Positions 1-6,804 of a DNA stretch of 27,643 bases are shown here, one piece after another. Origin of the DNA: CAZJKO01 sp964546995 (lineage in GTDB: Bacteria; Bacillota_I; Bacilli_A; RF39; UBA660); contig CAZJKO010000011.1 in the NCBI GenBank assembly GCA_964546995.1, forward strand, positions 1-27,643, read 5' to 3'. A model generated the notes under the pieces. It saw nothing but the letters and a program-made list of their open reading frames with translations, ran no database searches and had not been told where the DNA came from. Position 1 is the stretch's first letter. Each line of letters opens with the position of its first letter. The translations under genes and the position numbers were made by a program.

Positions 1-595
1 AGGAACGATTATTCAATATCAAGTAAATGATACAGAGTCAAAGTACTTCCATGTGGTAAGTGACAATGGTGATACATTAACGTTACAGCAAAGAGAAAAT
101 ACGATAACTGCAGTAAAATGGTACGACGAGAAAGATGATATCACGAAGGGACCACTTACTGTATTACCGCTTTTAGAAGATGCGACAGCTTCTTGGACGA
201 ATGTCAAAGATCAAACCTATACGATGGGTAAAGATGATATGCTTACAGGATGTGATTTTGATTCTGTGTCTAAAGAACTCAGCTGTACGAGCAATGTGTA
301 TACCTTGAATGAGAGAACGGCTAAAGCACGAATGATTACGGTTCAAGAAACATCTAAATTGGGGTGCCAATATATGGTTGAGCGAAGTTGTCCTATATGG
401 ATGAACAATTATTTAAACGATGCTACCAATTATGGAGGAACGGAAGAAGGAATCGATTATGCTTATTGGACGATGTCTGGTTTTTCATTATATGAACAAT
501 ATGCAGCGAGTATTGATTATCGGGGTTATACGGTTGGAAATTTGACGACATTACATTTGTTAGGAGCACGTGCTGTTGTAAAAATTGATAAATAA
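1..595 (+). CDS. C-terminal part of a surface protein (5' end outside window)
   Basis: The reading frame is open from base 2 with no credible start, so this is the 3' end of a longer gene. The roughly 197 visible residues match, at about half of positions, the C-terminal module of the protein at 18557-20383: shared landmarks are GTIIQY, KYFHV, QQRENTI, KGPLTVLP, TAKARMITVQET, SCPxWMNNYL, a YWxMS block and a closing GARAVV.I strand. Paired cysteines (TGC..., LGCQ..., RSCP) suggest disulfides, in line with an exported protein. The overall pattern, with a late YW-(T/A)-MS and a terminal G-RAVV, resembles formylglycine-enzyme/C-type-lectin-like modules of gut Bacilli, but the function is unknown. 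By analogy with its paralogue it probably has an N-terminal export signal and Ig-like repeats to the left of the window. The methionine at 53 is internal, because homology begins at the very first bases. Confidence 0.8.
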   Translation, partial: GTIIQYQVNDTESKYFHVVSDNGDTLTLQQRENTITAVKWYDEKDDITKGPLTVLPLLEDATASWTNVKDQTYTMGKDDMLTGCDFDSVSKELSCTSNVYTLNERTAKARMITVQETSKLGCQYMVERSCPIWMNNYLNDATNYGGTEEGIDYAYWTMSGFSLYEQYAASIDYRGYTVGNLTTLHLLGARAVVKIDK

Positions 596-640
596 AGCGT
601 TAGAATCGTTTTAAAAATGATAAAAGCGCTTCTTTTTTTT
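595..640 (+). terminator. Intrinsic terminator after the partial surface gene
   Basis: AAGCG (595-599) pairs with CGCTT (627-631). An inner A/T-rich arm (ATCGTTTT with AAAATGAT) extends the hairpin, and eight T follow at 633-640. It begins at the last base of the stop codon. Confidence 0.65.
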
Positions 641-688
641 GGTGTCCTTTCATAAGATAAAAATGAAATAAGAAAGGATGATATAATT

Positions 689-949
689 ATGGAAACACTT
701 AAAGTTTCATCAAAGTCGAACCCTAATTCTGTTGCAGGAGCACTTGCTAATGTTTTTCGGGAAAAAGGTAGTGTCGAAATTCAAGCGATAGGAGCAGGAG
801 CACTAAATCAAGCAATTAAAGCTATTGCGATTGCTAGAGGGTTTGTCGCTCCATCTGGTAAAAACTTGGTCTGTATTCCTGCATTTACGGATATTACGAT
901 TGAAGGGGAAGAGAGAACTGCAATTAAATTGATCGTCGAAGCAAAATAA
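689..949 (+). CDS. spoVS: Stage V sporulation protein S (SpoVS)
   Basis: The 86-residue product has the length of the Bacillus protein and its recognisable signature: METLKVSSKSNPNSVAGALA at the start, AIGAGALNQAIKAIAIARG in the middle and FxDIxIxGEERTAIKLIVE at the end. SpoVS is a small Alba-like, nucleic-acid-binding-fold protein that influences entry into and completion of sporulation (septation and coat assembly); its biochemical activity is not settled. The ATG at 689 is preceded by AAGGATGA (673-680). I see no convincing promoter of any class between the upstream terminator and the RBS. The gene is monocistronic, being followed by a terminator that overlaps the promoter of the serS leader. 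Its presence supports an endospore former. Confidence 0.95.
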   Translation: METLKVSSKSNPNSVAGALANVFREKGSVEIQAIGAGALNQAIKAIAIARGFVAPSGKNLVCIPAFTDITIEGEERTAIKLIVEAK

Positions 950-959
950 TGATTTTTCT

Positions 960-995
960 AGAAAAAGGACTTGTATTCTTTTTCTTTTTCTTTTA
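960..995 (+). terminator. A/T-rich terminator after spoVS, overlapping the serS promoter
   Basis: AGAAAAAG (960-967) pairs with CTTTTTCT (978-985) around a ten-base loop, followed by a pyrimidine tract. The stem contains little G/C, so its strength is uncertain. The -35 hexamer of the next promoter lies in its loop. Confidence 0.5.
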
Positions 996-999
996 TAAT
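971..999 (+). promoter_or_regulatory. SigA-type promoter of the serS T-box leader
   Basis: TTGTAT (971-976) and a perfect TATAAT (994-999) are separated by 17 bases. Transcription would begin near 1006, just before the leader structure. Confidence 0.75.
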
Positions 1000-1009
1000 A
1001 GTAACAAAT

Positions 1010-1209
1010 CCATGATGAGAGACAATAGTAGGGCTACTTTGATAGAGAGTTCGTGGTTGGTGAAAACGAATAAGAAAACCTACTTAATCTACTTTCTAGA
1101 TGAACCATGCTAAGTGGTTCCGGTCTTACTTTTAGGTCGTTATGTAAATGAGTTAAAAAAAGGATGGTACCGTGCCGTAATATGCACTCCTTTAAGTATC
1201 ATCTTTTTT
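1010..1209 (+). promoter_or_regulatory. T-box riboswitch (tRNA-sensing leader) of serS
   Basis: The leader carries the hallmarks of a T-box. The Stem I apex AGAGAG is followed by a TTCGT/ACGAA hairpin (1050-1070) enclosing GGTTGGTGAAA. A GAACCA/TGGTTC hairpin lies at 1102-1120 (Stem III position). The T-box sequence AAGGATGGTACCGTG lies at about 1160-1174. The competing terminator is visible: GATGGTAC (1163-1170) pairs with GTATCATC (1196-1203, one G-U), an inner GTGC/GCAC pair supports it, and a T-run follows. Uncharged tRNA would pair with the TGGT bulge and favour the antiterminator, raising serS expression. The specifier codon is not certain: UCU (Ser) at 1088-1090 is followed by a purine and lies beside CTACT, which can pair with AGTAG at 1027-1031. 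A UAC reading overlaps it. Confidence 0.92.
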
Positions 1210-1229
1210 CTATTGGAAAGGGTGAAAAT

Positions 1230-2519
1230 ATGATCGATATTCGTTTAATTCGCAATCAAAAAGAGGTTGTCATCAACAATTTGAAAAAGAAATTTCAGGA
1301 GGAGAAAATTCCTTTGGTCGATGAAATCATCGAACTCGATAAACAAGTTCGAGAACTTAAGGAAAAAGGAGATTTGTTACGTAGTGAACGGAACCAAATT
1401 AGTGGCGAGATCGGGTTACTAATGAGAGATGGTAACCGTGCGGAAGCGGACTTAAAGAAAGAGAGAGTTGTGTTAATCAATTCGGAATTAGAAGGGCTTG
1501 AAGCAAAGGAAGAAGAAGTTAATGCTCTTATTAAAGAGAAGATGATGGTGATTCCTAATATTATTGATGATTCTGTTCCTGTTGGTAAAGATGATAGTGA
1601 GAATGTAGAAATTGAGAAATTTGGAGATCCTTTTGTTCCTGATTACGACATTCCTCACCATGCTGATATTTGTGAAGCATTAGGTGGACTTGATAAAGAA
1701 AGTGCGGGAAGAACGAGTGGTAATGGATTCTATTATCTCATTGGCGATATTGCAAGACTTCATGAAGCAATGATTAGTTATGCTAGAGATTTTATGATCG
1801 ATAAAGGGTTTACTTACTGTATTCCTCCATTTATGATTCGCAGTGATGTGGTAACGGGTGTTATGTCTTTTCAGGAGATGGATGCCATGATGTACAAGAT
1901 CGAAAATGAGGATTTGTATTTGATTGGTACAAGTGAACATTCGATGATTGGTAAGTTTAAGGGACAATTAATTAAAGAAGAAGAGCTTCCTATTGCGATG
2001 ACTTCTTATTCGCCTTGTTTTAGAAAAGAAGTGGGTTCTCACGGTTTGGAAGAGAGAGGTCTTTATCGTGTTCATCAATTTGAAAAACAAGAAATGGTCG
2101 TTTTATGTAAACCAGATGATGCGATGGATTGGTACAACAAGATGTGGAGTTATACCGTCGAATTCTTTCGAAGTTTAGATGTTCCCGTTAGAACACTTGA
2201 ATGTTGTTCAGGAGATCTTGCCGATCTTAAAGTAAAGTCTTGTGATGTCGAAGCATGGAGTCCTAGACAGAAGAAATATTTCGAAGTAGGAAGTTGTTCT
2301 ACTTTGGGGGATGCTCAAGCTAGAAGACTCGGCATTCGAATGAAGACAGAAAAGGGCAATCAATATCTTGCTACACTAAATAATACTGTCGTTGCTACAC
2401 CTCGTGGGTTAATTGCTGTAATTGAAAATAATTATCAAGAGGATGGTTCTATTTTAATTCCTCAAGTACTTCAACCTTATATGGGTGGATTAGAAGTAAT
2501 TAAACCAAAGCAGAAATGA
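1230..2519 (+). CDS. serS: Seryl-tRNA synthetase, divergent motif 2 and 3 sequences
   Basis: This 429-residue class II aminoacyl-tRNA synthetase charges tRNA-Ser and, in families that use it, tRNA-Sec. The N-terminus MIDIRLIRNQKEVV and the following charged helices (about 25-105) form the tRNA-binding coiled-coil arm. Class II motif 2 lies near residue 263 (CFRKEVGS...RGLYRVHQFEKQE) and motif 3 near 389 (ATPRGLIAVIENNYQ), ending in LIPQVLQPYMGG. Several blocks differ from the common bacterial form: GSCSTLGDAQARRLGIR stands where SNCTDFQARR is usual, and ATPRG replaces AVGRT. This suggests a less common SerRS lineage, not loss of function. The start is ATG 1230, with AAAGGGTGA at 1217-1225. 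An in-frame ATG at 1164 lies inside the T-box terminator and is rejected. The upstream T-box provides amino-acid-responsive control. Confidence 0.95.
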   Translation: MIDIRLIRNQKEVVINNLKKKFQEEKIPLVDEIIELDKQVRELKEKGDLLRSERNQISGEIGLLMRDGNRAEADLKKERVVLINSELEGLEAKEEEVNALIKEKMMVIPNIIDDSVPVGKDDSENVEIEKFGDPFVPDYDIPHHADICEALGGLDKESAGRTSGNGFYYLIGDIARLHEAMISYARDFMIDKGFTYCIPPFMIRSDVVTGVMSFQEMDAMMYKIENEDLYLIGTSEHSMIGKFKGQLIKEEELPIAMTSYSPCFRKEVGSHGLEERGLYRVHQFEKQEMVVLCKPDDAMDWYNKMWSYTVEFFRSLDVPVRTLECCSGDLADLKVKSCDVEAWSPRQKKYFEVGSCSTLGDAQARRLGIRMKTEKGNQYLATLNNTVVATPRGLIAVIENNYQEDGSILIPQVLQPYMGGLEVIKPKQK

Positions 2520-2560
2520 TAAAAAATGCATATATAATAATTGATAAGGAAAAAAGTTTT

Positions 2561-2929
2561 ATGATTTACGAAATAGGTATGTTATGTAAGCACTTTAAGG
2601 GTACTAATTTATTAGAAAAAAATATTTATAAAATTGAAGATTGGGGTGTAAGTGGAACTGATATCAATTCCAATATTGTTACTTATACTGGTGATGGTAT
2701 TCTTGAAGAGGCTACTAATTTAGTTGTTTATAGTAATATTTTTCAAGAAGGAAAAATGTTTGCTAGAGAATATGAAGATATTTCTTCTGAACTTAGTGAT
2801 GAAAAGAAAAGAGAATTTGGACAAATACTTAAAGTTCAACCTTTAACTGAAGAAGAAATTAATTTGGTTAATAGTCCAGAATTTGTAAAAGAAAAAAAAG
2901 CTAAAGTTTTAGCTAAATTTAAAAACTAA
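2561..2929 (+). CDS. DUF1653-like protein of unknown function
   Basis: The product has 122 residues. A CKHFKG motif, an YKI segment and a block ending LVVYSNIFQEGKMFAREYED follow the DUF1653 pattern (HFKG ... YxVL ... LVVYQxLY ... WVRPLEMF). No biochemical role is established for that family. ATG 2561 is preferred because AAGGA lies ten bases upstream. The in-frame ATG at 2516, which overlaps the serS stop, has no Shine-Dalgarno sequence and would only add a poorly conserved 15-residue leader. The last 40 residues are charged and helical and lie beyond the DUF1653 core. The gene is visibly more A/T-rich than serS and uses codons such as ATA and TTA freely, which may reflect lateral gain. It probably shares the serS transcript, since no terminator separates them. 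Confidence 0.6.
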   Translation: MIYEIGMLCKHFKGTNLLEKNIYKIEDWGVSGTDINSNIVTYTGDGILEEATNLVVYSNIFQEGKMFAREYEDISSELSDEKKREFGQILKVQPLTEEEINLVNSPEFVKEKKAKVLAKFKN

Positions 2930-2998
2930 GGTTCAATGTCAAGTCGTGTTGGTGAGATCAAAACATCCATTTATCCGAATAACGAATTCTAGTTTATT

Positions 2999-3031
2999 GG
3001 GCAAATCTTATTTGTGGTTTGTCCTTTTTTT
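2999..3031 (+). terminator. Intrinsic terminator overlapping the next promoter
   Basis: GGGCAAA (2999-3005) pairs with TTTGTCC (3018-3024) with one G-U, followed by seven T (3025-3031). It ends the serS/DUF1653 unit. The -35 of the following gene sits in its loop and second arm. Confidence 0.75.
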
Positions 3032-3039
3032 GTTATACT
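3012..3039 (+). promoter_or_regulatory. SigA-type promoter of the Cdd1-like gene
   Basis: TTGTGG (3012-3017) and TATACT (3034-3039) have a 16-base spacer. The promoter is nested in the terminator at 2999-3031. Confidence 0.6.
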
Positions 3040-3076
3040 AGAAAGTGTACATCGTGATGATGAAGAGGTGATTAAT

Positions 3077-3328
3077 GTGAAAACGAATTTGCTTACTATA
3101 CCATACATTGGGAAAAATACGAAGGAAGATCTTATAAAGATTGGTATTACTTGCGTTGAAGATTTGGTGGGGAAAGATGCTGATGATCTTTATTTAAAAG
3201 ATTGTGATATCAAAGGGTATAAAGAAGACCGATGTCAACTTTACGTTTTTCGGATGGCTATTTATTATGCGGAGCATCCAACTTGTGATAAAAGCACTTT
3301 AAAATGGTGGAATTTTAAAGATGAATGA
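3077..3328 (+). CDS. Cdd1-type helix-hairpin-helix protein
   Basis: This small protein (83 residues) starts at GTG 3077 behind GAGGTGAT (3065-3072). The ATG two bases earlier is out of frame, and the upstream in-frame extension lacks an RBS. The sequence IPYIGKNTKEDLIKIGI is a helix-hairpin-helix motif, followed by VEDLVGKDADDLY, a DRCQLYVFRMAIYYA helix and a C-terminal LKWWNFKD. This order (IPGIG..ALDL..LGI, VxDL, DRCVLYVFRCAVYFA, WWxWKD) is that of the Cdd1/'pathogenicity locus' family (PF11731), which is probably nucleic-acid binding but uncharacterised. The 3' end of the gene, including its stop, is part of a 21-bp tandem duplication. Confidence 0.8.
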   Translation: MKTNLLTIPYIGKNTKEDLIKIGITCVEDLVGKDADDLYLKDCDIKGYKEDRCQLYVFRMAIYYAEHPTCDKSTLKWWNFKDE

Positions 3329-3352
3329 AGAAATTTTAAAGATGAATGAAGA
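3311..3352 (+). repeat. 21-bp perfect tandem duplication spanning a stop codon
   Basis: Bases 3311-3331 and 3332-3352 are identical (AATTTTAAAGATGAATGAAG plus A). The first copy encodes the last residues FKDE and the TGA of the Cdd1-like gene (stop at 3326-3328). The second copy therefore lies outside the gene. Confidence 0.95.
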
Positions 3353-3361
3353 AAAACGATG

Positions 3362-3389
3362 TTGTTTTTTTTGGTGAATGTGTTATACT
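3362..3389 (+). promoter_or_regulatory. SigA-type promoter of the GBS-Bsp/LamG surface gene
   Basis: TTGTTT (3362-3367) and TATACT (3384-3389) are spaced by 16 bases. The preceding AAAAAC...GTTTTTTTT could form a weak terminator overlapping the -35. Confidence 0.55.
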
Positions 3390-3432
3390 ATATTTAGAAT
3401 ATAACAATTGTAACAATGGGTGGTGATGGGAA

Positions 3433-4767
3433 ATGAGTCGATTAAAATATTTTTTGAAACGTCTTGTTTCTAATAAAAAAGCATTGGTTCTTACAATTCT
3501 TCTTCTTTTTGGAGTTGTTTTTTCCGTTGTTCATTTGAGTTATGCTCTTTTTAGTATCAATACAGAGAAAAAGGGGGCTTTTTCTATTGTCGTAGGGGAT
3601 TTATACTACGATTATCAGGTATCGGGTCTCGATAGCAATAATCGAATTACGGTTCCTGCTGGTAGTGCTTATACTGTTCATTTTACGGTAGCGAATAACA
3701 GTAGTATTCCCATCGATTATAAAATTCTATATCAGTTGATTGGTTTAACTAATGCTCCAGAGGGACTTGAAATTGGTACGATTGGAGTGGAGCAACAGGG
3801 GGATGTTTCGTCTTATCCTGCTAATACGACAAAGAATATTTCCGTTTTAATTAAGAATTTTTCGAGTGTTTCGGTGACTCTCCAATTCGGTTTTAAAGCA
3901 GGTCTTGTTGGTGTTCCTTTGGAAATCAATGGGATGACGGCCGTAAATACAGCTCTTCCTGGTGGAGAAGCTAGAAATATAACAAGTACAGGATACGATG
4001 CTTATGCATATGGGGTGGATGAAAGTTATACTGCTGTTAAGTTTCCAACCTGGACAGAATATGGGGAACAAGATGATACTACATGGCTTACAGGGACAAA
4101 TCTTGGTCATGGTACATGGATGTTTCATGTCGATATTGCTAAGCATAATAATGAATGCGGGCTTTATCACACTCATCTTTATGCGGTCGATGCTGGTGGA
4201 ACGCTTGTAAGTTTAGCAGGTACTAATCACAAAATTGATCCATATATTGAAACAGAAGGTTGTATTGGATACAAGTATTTAACTTCGACAGAGTCGAATT
4301 TTACAGGTACCCAAGGGTATACACTCAATACGAATAAATATTTAACGAACTTTACTGTAGAGTTCGATGCTAAGCCAACTCAGACGATTACGCTTACGAA
4401 TGCTGGTAGTTCGACTCCTAACGGCGCTTCTTACAATAAGATTATTCTCTATGAACATCATGGTGGAAATACAGGTAATGCAGGGCTTGGTCTTTCTCTT
4501 GGAACAAATGGTGCTATGGCAGTCATTCATAGAACAAATGTTTATGTCAGTGTTCTCAAATATGAAGGAGATCTATCGGCTCGACATCGATATCGACTTT
4601 CTGTTTCTAATAATATTCCAAAACTTTATATCGATGGTAAATTAGTTGCAACAGGAGTTCATTATTCTACTTACAATGTCTATATGGTTCCATCGGTTGG
4701 TAAAGGTAGTTATGGAGCTTATCAAGGTTTTGCTAACAATTTCGTCTTTTATTCTATTGCAAGATAA
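3433..4767 (+). CDS. Exported protein with SipW-type signal, GBS-Bsp-like and LamG-like domains
   Basis: The 444-residue product begins with a basic stretch and a hydrophobic helix (about 17-38) followed by SYALFSINTEKKGAFSIVVGDL, the pattern of SipW-dependent TasA/camelysin-type signal regions. Residues about 50-165 form a beta-rich domain rich in Asn/Ser/Thr. Residues about 185-258 match the GBS Bsp-like repeat: YDAYAYGVD, VKFPTWTE..QDD..W, a VDIAKHNNECGLYHTHLYAVD run. Residues about 275-444 have the layout of a LamG/concanavalin-A-like domain (YTLNTNKYLTNFTVEFDAKP, HRYRLSVSNNIPKLYIDGK, FANNFVFYSIAR). No LPxTG sorting motif is present, so attachment would be by the N-terminal helix or non-covalent. 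A carbohydrate or wall-binding role is inferred from the domain types only. The ATG follows GGTGGTGATGGG. No SipW peptidase gene lies in the window. Confidence 0.8.
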   Translation: MSRLKYFLKRLVSNKKALVLTILLLFGVVFSVVHLSYALFSINTEKKGAFSIVVGDLYYDYQVSGLDSNNRITVPAGSAYTVHFTVANNSSIPIDYKILYQLIGLTNAPEGLEIGTIGVEQQGDVSSYPANTTKNISVLIKNFSSVSVTLQFGFKAGLVGVPLEINGMTAVNTALPGGEARNITSTGYDAYAYGVDESYTAVKFPTWTEYGEQDDTTWLTGTNLGHGTWMFHVDIAKHNNECGLYHTHLYAVDAGGTLVSLAGTNHKIDPYIETEGCIGYKYLTSTESNFTGTQGYTLNTNKYLTNFTVEFDAKPTQTITLTNAGSSTPNGASYNKIILYEHHGGNTGNAGLGLSLGTNGAMAVIHRTNVYVSVLKYEGDLSARHRYRLSVSNNIPKLYIDGKLVATGVHYSTYNVYMVPSVGKGSYGAYQGFANNFVFYSIAR

Positions 4768-4795
4768 AGAAAGTGAAAGTTCTTTATCTTTTTTG
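4761..4795 (+). terminator. Strong terminator overlapping the stop codon of the surface gene
   Basis: AAGATAAAGAA (4761-4771) pairs perfectly with TTCTTTATCTT (4780-4790) around an eight-base loop; a T-run follows. The TAA stop (4765-4767) is inside the 5' arm. Confidence 0.9.
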
Positions 4796-4812
4796 TTTTG
4801 ATGTTTATATAC

Positions 4813-4840
4813 TTGATATTTTTTTGATAACTGCTATAAT
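4813..4840 (+). promoter_or_regulatory. SigA-type promoter of the membrane protein/amidoligase unit
   Basis: TTGATA (4813-4818) and TATAAT (4835-4840) are spaced by 16 bases, about 30 bases before the start codon. Confidence 0.75.
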
Positions 4841-4869
4841 ACATGGTATTCAAAAGGGGATGGTGTAAA

Positions 4870-5682
4870 ATGGATAAAAAGAAGATGCAGCAAAAGAAAC
4901 TGTTAGATTGCATGAAAAAAGAAATAGAAATTTTGGAGTTTGAAACTAAATTTCCACACTTCGTTAATGCTAAAATCAATACTGTAAAAAATTTGAAAAT
5001 TAGTGCAAAGGCATTACAATTAGTCGCTCCTTACGTTTTAGTATCTGGTATTTTAGTTCTTCCCTTTGCTTTTTTTGGAAAAACCCCATTTTATGGTGGG
5101 GATGAGTGGAAACAGTATTCTCATGTTATGACAGAAGTTGATCATTCAGGAACGGTTCGGCAAGTTCAGCAATACAGTGAATTTGAAAATGAAGATAATC
5201 AATTATATTATTATACGAAATGGCAACAGGGTGAAGATGGACAGTATTTTCGTGAAATTCGAACGTATTCTATTAAAGAGAAAACTTATGAGGATGCTAT
5301 AAAAATGTTGGATCAAGATCATGTTGTACTGGAGAATCTTTTAGGAAAACCCACTTCCATTTTTAAAGAAACAAAATCTCATGTAACTTCTTTGGAATTA
5401 GAAAAAGATCCTTTTATGAGTGTTATTGTATATGATATAGATAAAAACGATTATCTTGTTCATAAAGAAACTGTTCAAGAAAATATTGCATACTCTTTAT
5501 TGTATATTCTGCTCGCTGTTGGTCTATCTACTTCTACTTATATGTTTAGGCGTGTGTTTTCTACTTTTAATTTTTCAAATTCTTTAGAACAAATCAAGAA
5601 CGATTATCCATCGTTGGATTTAGATTCTATAATGAAAAAATTAGAAATTAGAAAAGACAATTATAAGAGGTTGACGAGGTGA
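4870..5682 (+). CDS. Two-TM membrane protein of unknown function, paired with an amidoligase
   Basis: The 270-residue product is not a family I recognise. A lysine-rich N-terminus (about 1-47) precedes a hydrophobic helix (about 48-70). An acidic, tyrosine-rich region without cysteines follows (about 71-204), then a second hydrophobic helix (about 205-228) and a charged tail. The likely topology is both ends in the cytoplasm with the central domain outside. The start is ATG 4870, with AAAAGGGGATGGTG upstream; an in-frame ATG at 4843 is only three bases past the -10 element. The stop lies five bases before the ATG of the amidoligase gene, so the two are probably translationally coupled and act together. 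No function is proposed beyond that association. Confidence 0.8.
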   Translation: MDKKKMQQKKLLDCMKKEIEILEFETKFPHFVNAKINTVKNLKISAKALQLVAPYVLVSGILVLPFAFFGKTPFYGGDEWKQYSHVMTEVDHSGTVRQVQQYSEFENEDNQLYYYTKWQQGEDGQYFREIRTYSIKEKTYEDAIKMLDQDHVVLENLLGKPTSIFKETKSHVTSLELEKDPFMSVIVYDIDKNDYLVHKETVQENIAYSLLYILLAVGLSTSTYMFRRVFSTFNFSNSLEQIKNDYPSLDLDSIMKKLEIRKDNYKRLTR

Positions 5683-5687
5683 TCACT

Positions 5688-6740
5688 ATGTTTAAATTAA
5701 AAAATACCGTAGAACAAGGTGGAAAAAAAACTGACTTGAATATAGATCATTCTTTGTTTCATTATATTCGTCCTACTGACAATGATATGTTTTCTAAAAT
5801 GAGAGGAATCGATTTGCAAGATTTGCTCTATTATTTAGATCGTTACTATTTGGAATTAAGAGAATCTCTTGGATTGGATGAACATTTTACTTTTGGATTA
5901 GAATTAGAATTTGAACAAGCTATGTGGGTTCGTATAAAAGAACAACTAAAAGTGCGATTCGTCGATGATGGTTGGAGAATGGTTGAGGACTATTCGCTTT
6001 CAGATGGTGCAGAAATTAATTCTCCTATCTTGATCGATACCAGTAAATCATGGAATGATTTAAAGAAAGTGTGTTCTATTGTCGATGATAATGCTATTAT
6101 TGGGCCTAGTTCTGGTGGACACATTCATATTGGGACACAAGTCATTGGTGGAAAGAAAACTTCTTGGTTACATTTTATTAAACTATGGTCCGTTTATGAA
6201 AATATTATTTATCGATTTTGTTATGGAGAATTTTTAGGAGCGCGTCCCAACATTATGCGATATGCACGACCTATGTCGGAAGAACTTTGGCAATTCTATG
6301 AAAAAAGTCAAGATGAAAAGCAATTATCTACACAGGATATTATTGATTGTTTTTCTTATACGAGAAATCAAGCATTTAATTTGGACCATGTCAAAAGGGA
6401 TCAAAGTATACAAGAAAAAAATACGATTGAATTTCGTTGTCCTAATGGAACACTAAATCCTGTCGTATGGCAAAATAATGTCAATTTGTTTACGAAAATA
6501 TTATTGTATTCGAAAAATTCGCAATTCGATGATGATATTGTTCAGAAAAGAAGAAGTATTAATCAGGATAAGTATTCTGGTTTGATTTGGTATAAGGAAG
6601 TATACTTGGAAGAAGCCTTGGAATTATGTGATATGTTGTTCGATAATAATCTTGATAAAGTTTATTTTTTAAAACAGTATTTGAAGTCGTTCGAAGTTAG
6701 CGATAAGGAATTGGGTAGAGCGAAGACTTTTACAAAATAA
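5688..6740 (+). CDS. Amidoligase-family enzyme (COOH-NH2 ligase fold)
   Basis: The 350-residue protein shows the motif series of the putative amidoligase family (PF12224; glutamine-synthetase/glutamate-cysteine-ligase fold). FGLELEFE near residue 69 is the metal/ATP-binding strand, WRMVEDYSLSDGAEINSPIL lies near 101, GGHIHIG near 145, and IEFRCPNGTLNPVVWQNN near 247 closes the active site. Family members are predicted to form amide bonds in peptides or between peptides and amines; few substrates are known. Essentially all acidic and basic motif residues expected are present, so it is probably active. ATG 5688 is chosen with GAGGTGAT at 5676-5683; a GTG at 5679 is an alternative. It is coupled to the membrane protein upstream and is followed by an ankyrin-like gene that has its own promoter. 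Confidence 0.82.
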   Translation: MFKLKNTVEQGGKKTDLNIDHSLFHYIRPTDNDMFSKMRGIDLQDLLYYLDRYYLELRESLGLDEHFTFGLELEFEQAMWVRIKEQLKVRFVDDGWRMVEDYSLSDGAEINSPILIDTSKSWNDLKKVCSIVDDNAIIGPSSGGHIHIGTQVIGGKKTSWLHFIKLWSVYENIIYRFCYGEFLGARPNIMRYARPMSEELWQFYEKSQDEKQLSTQDIIDCFSYTRNQAFNLDHVKRDQSIQEKNTIEFRCPNGTLNPVVWQNNVNLFTKILLYSKNSQFDDDIVQKRRSINQDKYSGLIWYKEVYLEEALELCDMLFDNNLDKVYFLKQYLKSFEVSDKELGRAKTFTK

Positions 6741-6774
6741 CAGTTGAATTTCATTAAAAACAAAATGGATTGAG

Positions 6775-6804
6775 GATCAAAATTTGACAAATTTTGATCT
6801 TTTT
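6775..6804 (+). terminator. Perfect terminator hairpin whose loop begins a promoter
   Basis: GATCAAAATTT (6775-6785) pairs perfectly with AAATTTTGATC (6789-6799) around GAC; five T follow. It ends the amidoligase unit. Confidence 0.9.

Noticed and set aside
1..52. ATG at 53 as the true start of the first gene
   Set aside because: Bases 2-52 encode GTIIQY...KYFHV, homologous to the second copy of the module, so the gene continues beyond the left edge.
1164..1229. In-frame upstream start for serS
   Set aside because: It lies within the T-box sequence and terminator, lacks a Shine-Dalgarno sequence and adds 22 residues absent from SerRS.
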